Assembly: GCF_024323335.1 (NCBI RefSeq)
Contig: NC_066584.1
Location: 241,455,994-241,519,993 of the forward strand
Direction of reading: 5' to 3'
Source: Lathyrus oleraceus
Taxonomy: Eukaryota; Streptophyta; Magnoliopsida; Fabales; Fabaceae
Length of the DNA: 64,000 bases
Numbering within the stretch: position 1 is the stretch's first letter; each line of letters opens with the position of its first letter. Shown here one piece after another: positions 10,863-22,591 of this stretch. Below the pieces are notes generated by a model. The model made no database searches. It was not told where the DNA came from and worked only from the letters and a program-made list of their open reading frames with translations. A program made the position numbers and the translations under genes.

Positions 10863-13800
10863 TGTCGCAACGCGAAAAACAACTGGCGAAAAAAGAAACA
10901 GAAGAGTCGCCACCGTTCGTTATTTATCCCAAAGGAGGGAAAGGAAACGATCGAAGAAAACCTGAAGAGAAGGAAAAGACAAGGTCTCGCAACCAAATAT
11001 AGGGTTCGGGAGTCGATTATACGAAGGGAAGGTATTAGCACCCCTACGCATCCGTAGTACTCTACGGGATCCACTCTTGTTGTTCTAATCTAAAGGGTGT
11101 AGGTAAATCTAAAGTACTATCTGCTAAAAGAAGGTCGAAAGAGAATGAAAATGACTCGCAAGGATGTCGCATCCACTGCCTACATATCTCACCTGAGTAT
11201 GAGAATCAGAGTCTTCGTAACTCGGCTACCTATGGGTTAAAGAGAAGTGTGCTCGCTAAGACATCGCGTCTTATGCCTACGTATCTCATATGGAATGAGA
11301 ATTAGAGCAAAACGTAGTTCAGCTAACTACGGGAATAAGGATCTCGATTGCAACTAGGGAAAGAGAAAGGGAAGGTCTCGATCGCAACGAGGGCGAGAGA
11401 AAAGAATCCCAACAAGGGCGAAAGCAAGCGAGGATTAGTTGTTAGTCGTCAGTCAAACTCGGCAAGACATCGCATATCGTGCCTACATATCTCATCTGGA
11501 ATGAGAATCAGAGTTGTCGTAGTTCGACTAACTAGGGGTTAAGGATTGCCATCTGAACATGGACTTACAAAAGGAAGACACCAGCTGTGTCAAAGGAAAA
11601 TGGGCAATGTGTTCAACGTCCTAGCAGTAGGTGTCGCAGCTAGCTGAATCGAGTCTTAGGCAGTTACCTCTTTGCAATAGAACGGACTGGCATGCCACAA
11701 GATCAGAGACACACGGAAGGTCTAAAAGTGGGGAAGCTCTGCCCTAGTGTTGTCATGCAATGTGGACCTACGTGTTAGGATTTACAGAGGGAAAACATCT
11801 ACCTAATGTTAGCATGCAAAGAATAAGGGACTTCTACCTATGTTATCATACAAAGGGTTCTACCTAATGGGTGCTACCTAAACGGAACAAGAGTCGACGG
11901 ATGGAGCAAGGAGAGGAGCCACAGATAAGGGTAGATGGCGATGCCTGAGGCGATCGACTTACGGGTAGATGGCGATGCATGAAGCAATCGACTTACAAAG
12001 GGATGGATGAATACGTGTTGGTTCTGTTAAGTTTTTAAAATGATTACTCGACGTTGGATCGAGCTTTTGATCTTGTTTTGAAATGATTATCGGATGTTCG
12101 TTTTAATTCTTGTATTAATAGATGAATAAAGAATGAAAGAATAAATATTATACACTTCATGGGAGAGGGGTACATTTGTTATGAATGGGGATTGTTCATG
12201 GCAATCAAACAATGAGAATATATGCCTCATACATCATACAAGTAGGCAACAGTTATCAAAAAATAGATAAGTAAACAGGTGCATAATCAGGTCAAAGAAT
12301 CAAAGAATAAAATAATAGAGCATTAAATAAGGTATGGGAAGTATGAACATGTTCAATAATCAAACAATAGTAGCATGGATGAAAGAAACAAGCATAACAG
12401 CTAATAGATGAATCAGACAAATGAAAAGAAATGCACAAAAGGGTTCACTGAATAATTTAATTAGGAAATGAGGTAAGGACCAAATAAAATCAAGATGAAA
12501 GGCCTCTAATACATGGCATATGAGATGAACAAGGGAGGATCAAAAATCTCTTCAATTTCCATAAGCAATCCCTAAGTTAAACATCAATCATAAAGAAGTC
12601 AATTGAAAATTCAAGTCAACTTAAAAAATATCAAATAAATAGCAAATTAATCAAGAAAATTATGAAAAATTAAACTAAATGAGGTGGGGTCAGGACATCA
12701 TCATCCCACAAAACGATTTTAAAAATAATGAAAATTGGTGCATGAATTAAATGAAATAAAACACAAGTCAAACTAAAAGTCAACCAACCAAACTAGGTCA
12801 AAGATAAATCCAAAATAAATAAAAAATGGGAAATAAAATTCCAAGAAAAGGTCAGGTTGACCATGTGACAGTGGTTAACCTTCATCCCAGAAATCAAAAT
12901 CTAAAAATAATTTTAAGTCATGAAAATAAAATCAATAAAAAATGTGTGTTAAAATGAACCACTTGGAATAAACAATTAAAATAAAATATCAATATTAAAT
13001 AAATACGAAAATAAAAATCAAATAAAATTAAATAAGACATCAAGAAATGTGGAAAATATTTTTGGGGATTTTTATGAATAAAGAAAATATTTTTTATTAG
13101 TTAAAATCAAAACAGAATAAAAATAATAATTAAAAAAAGAAGATGAAAATGGGAAATGGATCAGCTGATGGGCCAGGAAATGGAGGTGTGAAGAGCGAAT
13201 GGCACAGGCATATGATCCAAACACTAATAATCCAGCGTGACACATTTAAATAACATTTTAATTTAAAAATCATGTCAACATTGTATCAATTGGTCAAGTT
13301 ATTTTAAGTGACTAAAAGACAAAATAATTATGCACGACCAGGATTAAAACACACGCATTGGATCTAACGGTTCACAAGGTGACACGTATTCATCTTCTTC
13401 CACAAACCAAAACCCTAATGCCATAACCATGCAGCCACGTGAAAATGCAGTGAGTTTTTCCAATCTTCCAATCAATAATACAAGCACTATAATGCACCAA
13501 ATGACATGAAATAAAAACCAAAATTCAAGTACAAAATGTGTAGATTATCATGGTATCCTTGTTTGAGTAAAATGATGGCTTGATCATGGAGAAAAGTTGA
13601 CCATAAGATGTCAACATGGCCACGGATATGAACAACAAGCAACAGCATAAACCAATAACATAGACATTGCCTCATGTTGAGGGCTTCACAAGTACATGAT
13701 TGGCATGGTAAACATGATAAGCATGGTAAGCAAGCATAAAAATAGCATGGTGAAAAGTAATGATAATAAGCATAGTTATATTAATACACGGCCATGGAAG

Positions 13801-15621
13801 AGAAGTAAGAGGGCTATCTAGTGGATGTTAGGTCCACTGCCCCTTGATTGTGAAGACAATGGAAGTGGAGTGGTGCTTCCTTCTTGGTGCTTCAACTTCA
13901 CTTCAAGAACTTGGTGAGAAAAGGAAGCTGACTTGTGATGCTCTTGGCCTTGCTTGCAACGAAAATCCAATGCCTCCTTCTAGGTTTAGGGTTTTCAGCT
14001 TTTAAATATGATGATCAAATGTTCTAATGGGATTTGAAATAAGTGATGTCCATGAGAATAAAAGTGTGAAGTGAGGTGTAGAAAGAGGGCATGTGAAATG
14101 TGTTATTTTGGGCCAAACTTAAGTGAATGGATATCCAATGCATGGCCAAAAGAGGTAGCAAAAACATGGGATGGTTTGCAGCATAACTTGGCAAGCAAGA
14201 AATCCATTCCAAGGTGGTGACTTTGAGGCCATGTAACTTGATGATCAAGTCACCAAATGATGAAATAATGCAAACAGTAGAAAGATCTCATGGAGTATGT
14301 CATCTTTCATGTTGAGCACAAGTTGAAATGATGAATGGAAGAAGGTGAAAAATGGTCTCAAAGTTCAGGTCTCACCATGCAAAACTGATTGGGCCAGTTT
14401 GGCCTAAAATCTGCCTAGAAAATCAAGTCATAATGCCCATTTTAGGTGAATGTATCTCTCAAACCATGGATCCAAATGAGATGATTTCAAAAGGAGGTGA
14501 AAGGGGACATGGCAAGGTACAATTGTTGTGAAGAAAGCATTTTCAAATGATGTCTTGAAGTGCAAGAAAACTGGCCAAGAAGTCTTGATAAATTATGAAG
14601 ATCTTGAGACTTAGAAATTTTTCTAAGTGTCCTAAAAATATGTCTCACTTTGACTAAGCATAACTTTCTCAATCTTGATCCAAATGGAGCAAACTTTATA
14701 TATTTAGAAAGCTTGGAACAAGAGGAAAAACTTTCATGTTGGAGAAATCTTCAAATGGAGCTTTTATCTTGACTGAAAATGGGCTTAAAGAGAGTGCAAC
14801 AATCATGAAAACTTGCCCTAAATGGAAAGTCAACCATTTCCAAATTAAGTAACTTTTCCAATTCCTGATTAAATGAGGAATCCATGATCCAACCTTGATC
14901 AAATTTCCAATGTAGGATCCCCTAGGTATGGATTTTGAGATTCCACTCTCAAAATGTCAGGAGTTGACTTTTCTGGCCCCACAATTGACTTTTCCCAAAC
15001 TGTCTGATTCCCGATTCCAATGATCAATTGAAGCACCTCTGGCTCAAATAAAGAGCTGATTTTTTGTATGTAGACCCTTGGGGACATATGGAGGGCCATG
15101 GAAAAGAGTTTCACCCAAAGAATCAGAAATAAACTAATTTTATACCAAACCCTAGTTTAGGGCAAAAATGATTGGGAACTGATTCCACTGATTGCCAATG
15201 GATCTTTCTGAGATAATTGTGAATCTTCCTAGGCATGATGCCTGTCTAATCATGACATGGATGAGCCATTCTAATTCCAATCAAACATTGCCTGTTGCAA
15301 GTAGCCATGAAAACCCTAGTTCCCTGATTAAATCCAGATGAACACTCTGATAGTTCTGAATCCTTCACCGATGAACTGAGGACTATAATAAGATACCTAG
15401 AGCCCCCTGAGACCCTTGAGACTTCTATACATAGAGAATGAAGTCCAATTCTCAATCTTGCTTTGTGTGGGATCCTTCTGTTAAGGAGTGATCAATCAAA
15501 ACCTGATTCCCAAGTCACTAATGCAGTATGCAATGAGTATGACCTAGTATGATGCTAATGAAGTGTGAAACTTAATCCCATGCTTCCAGGAAAAATGAAG
15601 GGTAAATTTTGGGGTATTACA
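10863..15621 (-). repeat. Element B 3' LTR
   Basis: Direct repeat of 26215-30975. It runs on the - strand from TGTAATACCCC at 15621 to GCGACA at 10863. No gene inside; the small ORFs have exact counterparts in the other LTR and are shadows. Contains telobox-like AAACCCTAA on the + strand near 13410 and on the - strand near 13981-13995, and a TATA-like CTATGTATAG at 15425-15434. A PBS-like TGGCGACTCT lies at 10903-10912 inside the LTR 3' end. Confidence 0.92.
15425..15434 (-). promoter_or_regulatory. Possible TATA box in LTR B
   Basis: CTATGTATAG on the - strand, about 190 bp from the LTR start. The other LTR carries the related TATGTATAC at about 30778-30787. The sequence is weaker than the clear TATAAATA boxes in LTRs A, C and E, and its position is unlike theirs (about 1.1-1.5 kb into the LTR), so this is tentative. 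Confidence 0.25.
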
Positions 15622-15633
15622 GCTGTCCCTATT
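15622..15633 (-). promoter_or_regulatory. Polypurine tract of element B (plus-strand primer)
   Basis: AATAGGGACAGC directly before TGTAATACC of the 3' LTR. Elements A (AAATAGGGGCAGC) and C (AAATAGGGGTAGC) have the same tract at the same place, which fixes the LTR boundary. Confidence 0.75.
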
Positions 15634-17705
15634 CAATCAACTGGAGACCCGAAATGAAGATAGCAACGGCTTTTGCAATTTCGAGGTATCAAGGGATTGA
15701 ATACGATAAAAGCCCGGAAATTTACACTGAAGTGAAAGTGAAAAATGAAGTAATAATGCCTGTCAGGATCGACAGAGAGGTAGTCTTGAAAGAAGAACCC
15801 GTCTGGTACAGTGAGAGTCGGTCTGAACACCGAAAAAAGAATGTTAGCCTGAATACCAAAATAAATGGTAACATAGAAATAACCATGGCCCGAATGCCGC
15901 TCATCAATCTGAATACTGGAAATGACTTCGATCTGAACATCGGAAGATACTAGATTATCAAACATTAGTCTGAATACCGGAAAACTGGCCTGAATGCCAC
16001 TTCGGTCTGAATACCGGAAAACTAGCCTGAATGCCACAAGTTGCATCGACCTGAACGTCAGAAACTTCTTCGATCTGAACATCGGAAAATTGGCCTGAAT
16101 GCCACTTCGGTCTGAATACCGGGAAATTGGCCTGAGTGCCACAAGTTGCATCGACCTGAACATCGGAAACTTCTTCGATTTGAACATCGGAAAACTGGCC
16201 CGAATGCCACTTCGGTCTGAATACCGAGAAATTGGCCTGAGTGCCACAAGTTGCATCGACCTGAACGTCAGAAACTTCTTCGATCTGAACATCGGAAAAC
16301 TGGCCTGAATGCCACAAGTTGCTTCGACCTGAACGTCGGAAACTTCTTCAATCTGAACATCGGAAAGTTGGCCTGAATGCCACTTCGGTCTGAATACCGG
16401 AAACTTTCATGCCTGTCAGCATTGACAGAAATAGGGAAAATGATAATTGAGGAGGCACGTGGGCCAACGCCCCCTGCTGGGAATAATAAAGAATAAGTCA
16501 TGAACAAACTTCAGTCTGAGTACTGGAAACAAACTTCTGGCTTATCACTTGGGATACCGAGAATGTCTTATGCTTTACATGCGTATGTTTGAATTTTTCA
16601 ATGGCGTAATGCTCCATGAAAATGGAAATGCTACGCGATTTGGGAGGATGCAATGTGATATGATTCTACATGCAGGGATGTGAAATGCTAGGTTAGAGAC
16701 AACGCCAAGCCGAGGTAGGGAATTCTGTTGGGGAAGTGATCACAATCTTCTGGACCCTGGCAAGGCTGTTGGAGGTACACAACACAATGAACTCTATGGG
16801 GGAAATGACCGGCCACGCGGGGTTCTGGCAATAATAATAATAATACCGAGACTCTGACTGGGGAGAGAATGGTACTGAAAGCTTGCTGCTGAGGAAGGCG
16901 ACAGTGGTTCTGGAAACCAAAATCTGCGAGAGAGACGACTCAGTAGGGGAAGAAAACACCGATACGGTACCGAGATTCTGCTTTAAGGAAAGAGACCACG
17001 GATCTAGCGTCGAGATCATCGATTTGGCATCGAACTCTGAGGAGTAGCCGCTTGGACCAACTCCGTTGGGGAGTGTATAGCCTGAAACAAACACTTGGGG
17101 AAGTACAGTAGCGAGAACCTGCTGGGGATTGAAGAATCCAACGCTTGGACCAATTTTGCAGGGATAAGATACCAAATACCAACTGTTGAGGAAAAACATC
17201 CGCGATCATATGCTGGGAACATTAAGGATATGCCTCGAGTGTACCTGTTCTAAATAGACGATCCAAAACACTTAAAATTTACAGCAATTTTAAATATTTA
17301 TTGAGCATGTACCTGTAAAGCACTTATGTTTCATGATGCAATGTTTATCAAAAATTCGGACGTCATTTTTGCAAACAAAACAGTAAAATGGAAATGAACA
17401 CAGAGATATACTGAATAACATGATTTTATTGATTGAATGGCCTCTGAATAGGCATTTACATCAGGAAGCAATCCCTGGAAAGAGGTAATTGCACAAAAGA
17501 TAAAAATAGAAATTAATCTAATGGCAATGTGAAATGGATCTCTATCGGGTTCCAATTCTGCTATGACTCGCTCGTCTTCCAGATCCTCCAAATGATCAGC
17601 TTTCTGAAAAAGGTGATTGGACTGTTTCCTATCCTTCAAAAGTTTCCAATTATTGACACGAGATGAGATTCAGAACTACTCAGAACGCAGTCATTCGCTC
17701 AATCC
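15634..17705 (-). other. Element B 3' UTR
   Basis: Non-coding. Includes the minisatellite at 15830-16420. From about 16700 to 17230 it holds a degenerate series of CTGGGGA-type motifs on the + strand, such as ACTCTGACTGGGGA (16851-16864) and ACTCCGTTGGGGA (17060-17072). These are near-copies of this element's own PBS, so the element's sense RNA carries the complement. Also an AAT microsatellite at about 16830-16845. ORFs in this stretch follow the repeats and are not supported. Confidence 0.65.
15830..16420 (-). repeat. Minisatellite in the 3' UTR of element B
   Basis: Many copies of a short unit, read on the + strand as CTTCGATCTGAACATCGGAA or GGTCTGAATACCGGAAA, alternating with CTGGCCTGAATGCCAC. 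These build a higher-order unit of about 120 bp with ACAAGTTGCATCGACCTGAA. Individual units contain small inverted repeats (CGGTctgaaTACCG; CGATctgaaCATCG). The sequence is unrelated to the arrays of elements A and C, consistent with the hypervariable 3' UTR of this group. Confidence 0.88.
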
Positions 17706-17906
17706 CTAACTTTTGCCTGGATCGCCCTTTCGGGTTTTCAATCCACCGGGATACCCATTTTTTCCTAAGTTGCCTTTTCAGGTTTTTAACTTACCGGGTG
17801 TACAATCTTTTCATTTTTAATCCCTAACTTTTGCCTGGACCTTTTTCATTTTCTTGGTTCGCCGGGATGCCCATTTTTTGCCTGGACTATTCTTTTTATC
17901 GTCCAG
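17706..17906 (-). repeat. Tandem stem-loop array directly after the integrase stop, element B
   Basis: Four modules on the - strand. CTGGAC/GTCCAG (17901-17906 with 17882-17887). A weaker GAACC/GGTCC. TAAGTT/AACTTA (17788-17793 with 17766-17771) enclosing CCT-GAAA-AGG. GGAT/ATCC (17741-17744 with 17719-17722) enclosing CCC-GAAA-GGG. Linkers read AGGCAAAAGTTAGGGAT and CCCGGT. Corresponds to the arrays of A and C but with one more module. Confidence 0.7.
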
Positions 17907-17916
17907 CGGGTCTATT

Positions 17917-20900
17917 TTATGTGAAGTATTTTTTAACTGCGTCTGAGTTCACAGGGGAAGTGAAGTCTTCACCATCCATAGTTGCGAGCATTAAGGCTCT
18001 GTTATCAAAGATCTTGGTGACAATATATGGTCCATCATAGTTAGGAGTCCACTTTCCCCTGTGATCTGTCTGAGGAGGAAGGATCCTTTTCAACACCAAA
18101 TCTCCGACTTGGAAGCATCGAAGACGCACTTTCTGATCAAAGGCTCTCTTCATCCGACTTTGATACAACTGCCCATGACAAATGGCTGCCATTCGTTTCT
18201 CTTTGATAAGACTCAACTCAATGAACCTTGTCTGAATCCATTCAGCTTCGTCTAACTTGACATCCAGCAGGACTCTTAGAGAAGGAATCTCCACTTCAAC
18301 AGGTAGGACTGCTTCCATACCATACACAAGGGAGTAAGGGGTTTCCCTGGTCGATGTACGTACTAAAGTACGGTACCCATGCAAGGCGAAGGGTAGCATT
18401 TCATGCCAATCTATGTACGTAACGACCATCTTCTGCACAATCTTCTTTATGTTCTTATTTGCTGCCTCAACAACACCATTCATCTTAGGACGATAAGGGG
18501 AAGAATTGTGATGTTGAATGTTGAAGTTCTTGCACAAATCCTTCATCATTTTGTTATTGAGATTAGAACCATTATCAGTAATGATTCTTTCGGGAATCCC
18601 ATAACGACAAATGATTTCTTTCTTAATGAATCGGGCAACCACATGTCTGGTGTCCTTCGCAAATGACGCTGCTTCGACCCACTTAGTGAAATAGTCAATG
18701 GCAACAAGGATGAAGCGATGCCCATTGGAAGCAGTCGGCTCAATCTTTCCAATCATATCAATGCCCCACATAGCAAACGGCCACGACGAAGACATCACAT
18801 TCAGAGGATTTGGCGGCACATGCACCTTATCAGCATAAATTTGGCATTTATGACACTTCCAAGCATATTTGAAACAATCAGATTCCATGGTCATCCAGTA
18901 ATAACCCGCTCTCAACAATTTCTTAGCCATTCCATGTCCGCCGGCATGTGTACCGAAGGAGCCTTCATGAACTTCCTGCATTAACATGTCCGCTTCGTGT
19001 CTATCCACGCATCTGAGCAAAACCATGTCAAAGTTCCTCTTATACAGCACATCGTCTTTGTTCAAGAAGAAACTGCTTGCCAATCTTCTCAAAGTCTTTC
19101 TATCATTGTTGGATGCCCCTGCAGGGTACTCTTGATTCTTCAGAAAGCACTTGATTGCGTGATACCAGGGCTTGTCATCAACTACCAGTTCAGCGGCAAA
19201 CACATACGCGGCCCTATCAAGGCGCATAACATCGATCCTGGGAGCATAGTTCCACCGAGTCACTTTGATCATGGAGGATAAAGTAGCAAGAGCATCTGCC
19301 ATCTGGTTCTCATCACGAGGTATATGATACAGCTTTATTGTTGTGAAGAAAGTCAACAGTCTTCTCGTGTAATCTCTGTAGGGGACCAGATTAGGCTAGA
19401 GAGTATTCCAATCACCATTCACTTGATTGATCACTGGAGCTGAATCTCCGAAGATGTCCAGAGTCTTGATTCTCAAATCAATGGCTTGCTCAATACCCAG
19501 GATAAAAGCTTCATACTCAGCTTCATTATTGGTGCACTCGAAAGTCAGACGAGCGGTGAAAGGCATGTGGGCACCTTTCGGAGTGGTAATGACAACACCA
19601 ATTCCACTTCCTTTGGCATTGACGGCCCCATCAAACATTAAAGTCCACTTTTCATCTGGATCAGGTCCCTCTTCAACAACTAGCTCTTCACAGTCTTTCA
19701 TCTTGAGAAACATGATGTCTTCATCTGGAAAATCAAACTTCATCGACTCATAATCATCAATCGGCTGCTGAGCAAGATAGTCTGACAGAATACTCCCTTT
19801 GATGGCTTTCTGGGATGTATACTGGATGTCGTACTCTGTCAGTACCATCTGCCAACGAGCAACCCTTCCGGTGAGAGCTGGCTTCTCAAATATATACTTG
19901 ACTGGATCCATTTTGGAGATCAGTAAGGTTGTGTGAGTCAGCATGTATTGTCTCAAATGCTTAGCAGCCCATGCAAGTGCACAACATGTCTTTTCAAGCA
20001 TTGAGTATCTCCACTCGCAATCTGTGAATTTTTTACTCAGGTAGTAGATGTCATGCTCTTTCCTACCTGTCTCGTCTTATTGACCGAGAAAACAACCCAT
20101 GGAGTTATCAAGTACTGTCAAATACATAATCAGCGGTCTCCCTGGGACGGGAGGCATAAGAATAGGAGGATTCTGCAAATACTCTTTTATTTTCCCGAAA
20201 GCCCTTTGGCAATCATCATTCCACCTGATAGCCTGAACTTTTCTTAATAATTTGAATATTGGCTCACACGTGGATGTTAGGTAAGAGATGAACCTTGTAA
20301 TGTAGTTCAACCTCCCTAAGAAACCACAGACTTGTTTTTCTGTTCTTGGCTCAGGCATCTCTTGTATCGCTTTCACTTTTGCGGGATCCACCTCAATCCC
20401 TTTTTCACTAATAATAAAACCTAACAATTTTCCAGATCTCACCCCGAAAGTACACTTGTTCGGATTAAGCCTTAGCTTGAATTTCCTCAAACGCTCAAAC
20501 AGTTTCTGCAAATTCACCAAATGTTCTTCTTCCGTCTGAGATTTAGCAATCATATCATCAACATAAACCTCGATTTCATGATGAATCATATCGTGGAAAA
20601 GAGTTACCATAGCTCGTTGATATGTTGCCCCAGCATTTTTCAGACCAAACAGCATCACCTTGTAGCAGAAGGTTCCCCATGGGGTTATGAAAGTTGTCTT
20701 CTCCATGTCTTCCGGTGCCATCTTAATTTGATTATAGCCAGAAAAACCATCCATGAAGGAGAATACCGAGAACTGAGCCGTGTTATCCACCAAAACGTCG
20801 ATGTGAGGTAATGGGAAATCATCTTTAGGACTAGCTCTGTTCAGATCCCGGTAATCAACACACATCCGTACCTTTCCATCCTTCTTAGGTACTGGAACGA

Positions 20901-21391
20901 TATTTGCAACCCATGGCGGATAATTTGTAACCGCTAGAAACCCTGCATCCAACTGTTTTCTCACTTCTTCCCTTATCTTGACAGCCATCTCTGGTCTTGT
21001 TCTTCTAAGCTTCTGCTTTACCGGAGGACAATCCTCTTTGAGAGGCAAACGGTGTACCACAATGTCTGTGTCAAGCTCTGGCATGTCCCGATAAGACCAA
21101 GCGAAGATGTCAACATACTCTTGCAGCAATTCAATCAGCCCCTTCTTCACATTATCTTTCAAAGCAGCTCCTATCTTGATTTCTCTCTTGACGTCCTCGG
21201 TACCGAGATTAATCACTTCAATAGACTCTTGATGCAGTTGAATGACCCTTTCCTCCTATTTTAACAACCTGGCAAGTTCTTCAGGGAGTTCACAATCTTT
21301 ATCACCCTCTTCTTCAGCTTGAAAGATTGGATTTTCAAAGTCGAAATGAGCCATAGCAGAATTGTTATCAATAGGATCCGGTGACGTGCAT
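17917..21391 (-). pseudogene. pol: Element B pol exon 2: RT, RNase H, archaeal-type RNase H, integrase; three nonsense codons only
   Basis: A single frame from 21390 to the stop at 17917, interrupted only at 21256 (TAG), 20077 (TAA) and 19396 (TAG). RT: FPLPHIDVLVDNTAQ, FMDGFSGYNQIKM and catalytic YVDD at about 20560. RNase H: GRPLIMYLTVLDNSMGC through YSMLEKTCCALAW. Second RNase H: MFDGAVNAKGSGIGVVI, NEAEYEAFILGIEQAIDL, IFGDSAPVINQV, RDENQMADALA. Integrase: HEGSFGTH, CHKCQIYAD, WGIDMIG, IITDNGSNLNN, MNGVVEAANKN, then PNYDGPYIV. Known roles: RT and RNase H copy the RNA in the particle, integrase inserts the cDNA. This is the best preserved pol in the window. The stops at 20077 and 19396 fall where A and C have Gln. 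Confidence 0.94.
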
Positions 21392-21641
21392 CTGCATGAG
21401 TGATGGTATGTGCTTATGAGTGTGAACAATGAGTGAAAACTAAACAAAACATTGCCAAATATTTTTTTTTTTGAAAACTGCAAAAATAGAAAGACAGTGA
21501 GCAAAATATGTGAATGCAAAAAGACGTTCTTTATTTATGATAAAAAATGCAGGTATTCACATAGATGAGCCCTACAATGAGTCATTATGCCCTGGGTGGA
21601 AAGTAAGACTTGGATATGCATGAATAAACAAAGAAAATTAC
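21392..21641 (-). other. Ogre-type intron between PRO and RT, element B (250 nt)
   Basis: On the - strand the donor GTAATTTTC starts at 21641 and the acceptor CTCATGCAG ends at 21392. Splicing joins GA to A (phase 2) and continues as CTSPDPIDNNSAMAHFDF in the pol frame. Unspliced reading stops at TAA at 21640-21638, within the donor. Confidence 0.88.
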
Positions 21642-22591
21642 TCTTCAAGAAGAGTGACTTGGATAATCTCTTCAGAAGACCAATTGCGGAGAACTTCACC
21701 CGGGACCCTTGGACGCACCCAGTTGTCAATGTCGCAATCACTATCCTCATCTTCTTCATTGATTGCAGAGATCTGGCTGTACTGAATGATGCCAGCATTG
21801 GAGAAAGTAATCGGCCCTTGACGAGTCTGAGGTGTTGAAGTCGTAGAAGTCAATGCTGGCTGATACCTAATCCCGAACTTGTCTTCCTTTATAGGTAAAT
21901 CCAACAGACGTCCCCAACCGGGAGCAACACCTGAATTTACCAAGGCCTGTGCCTGCTTGAAGGACAAAATAGAGGCACCTGCTTCAACCTCTTCCACTGG
22001 AGCTGCATCATTGACTTGAACTGCCTCAAAGGCCTAACACATGGTCTCATGAATCTCACCTTCTATCTCTACATACTTGAATGCAGACAGGTGACTGACC
22101 AGAATATCCTCCTCACCACAGACAGTGATAATTCTACCATTGACCGGGAACTTGATCTTCTGATGCAAGGTCGAGGAGACTGCCCCGGCATTGTGGATCC
22201 AAGGACGACCCAGCAAGCAGCTATATGAAGGACTGATATCCATCACATAGAAGACGGTGTTGAAGGTTTGTGATCCAATCTGAATTGGCAATTCTATCTC
22301 TCTGAACACCGACCTCTTAGAACCATCGAAGGCTTTCACCACAAGATCGGAAGGCTTCAAGATCAAACCTTCTACATCTAACCTTGGCAGGGCTCTCTTG
22401 GGCAGCACATTGAGAGAGGAACCTGTATCCACCAGAACATGGGAGAGCACAGTGTCTTTACACTCCATCAAAATATGCAAAGCCTTGTTATGATCGCGTC
22501 CAGTTGGCGTCAAGTCAGAATCAGTAAAACCCAACCCGTTGCTTGCATGAATATTTGCAACGAGCCCTTCTAGTTGGTTCACTGAGATCTC
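21642..22591 (-). pseudogene. pro: Element B aspartic protease region, end of exon 1
   Basis: Retropepsin-like domain with an intact active-site turn VLVDTGSSLNVLPKRALP at about 22400-22450. It is followed by IELPIQIGSQTFNTVFYVMD and SYSCLLGRPWIHNAGAVSST. A TAG at 22034 lies after HLSAFKYVEIEGEIHE. The remaining reading (GASILSFKQAQALVNSGVAPGWGRLL ...) runs open to the splice donor. The TAG at 22592 separates this part from the gag frame, but the frame itself is continuous. The DTG here contrasts with DIG in elements A and C. Confidence 0.87.

Noticed and set aside
11348..11542. Small ORFs inside LTR B (also 10794-11057, 13487-13675, 14024-14248, 14899-15114 and their copies at 26.2-31.0 kb)
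   Set aside because: They recur because the LTRs are direct repeats, lack domain similarity, and change frame or length between copies.
15633..16317. ORFs of up to 219 codons over the element B minisatellite on both strands
   Set aside because: Repetitive peptides (FPMFRSKKF-type) follow from a repeat unit whose length keeps the frame. Several frames are open at once, so there is no coding evidence.
18403..19753. Several ORFs antisense to element B pol, with counterparts antisense to A and C pol
   Set aside because: Shadow frames of a conserved coding region; similarity between elements is imposed by the sense protein.
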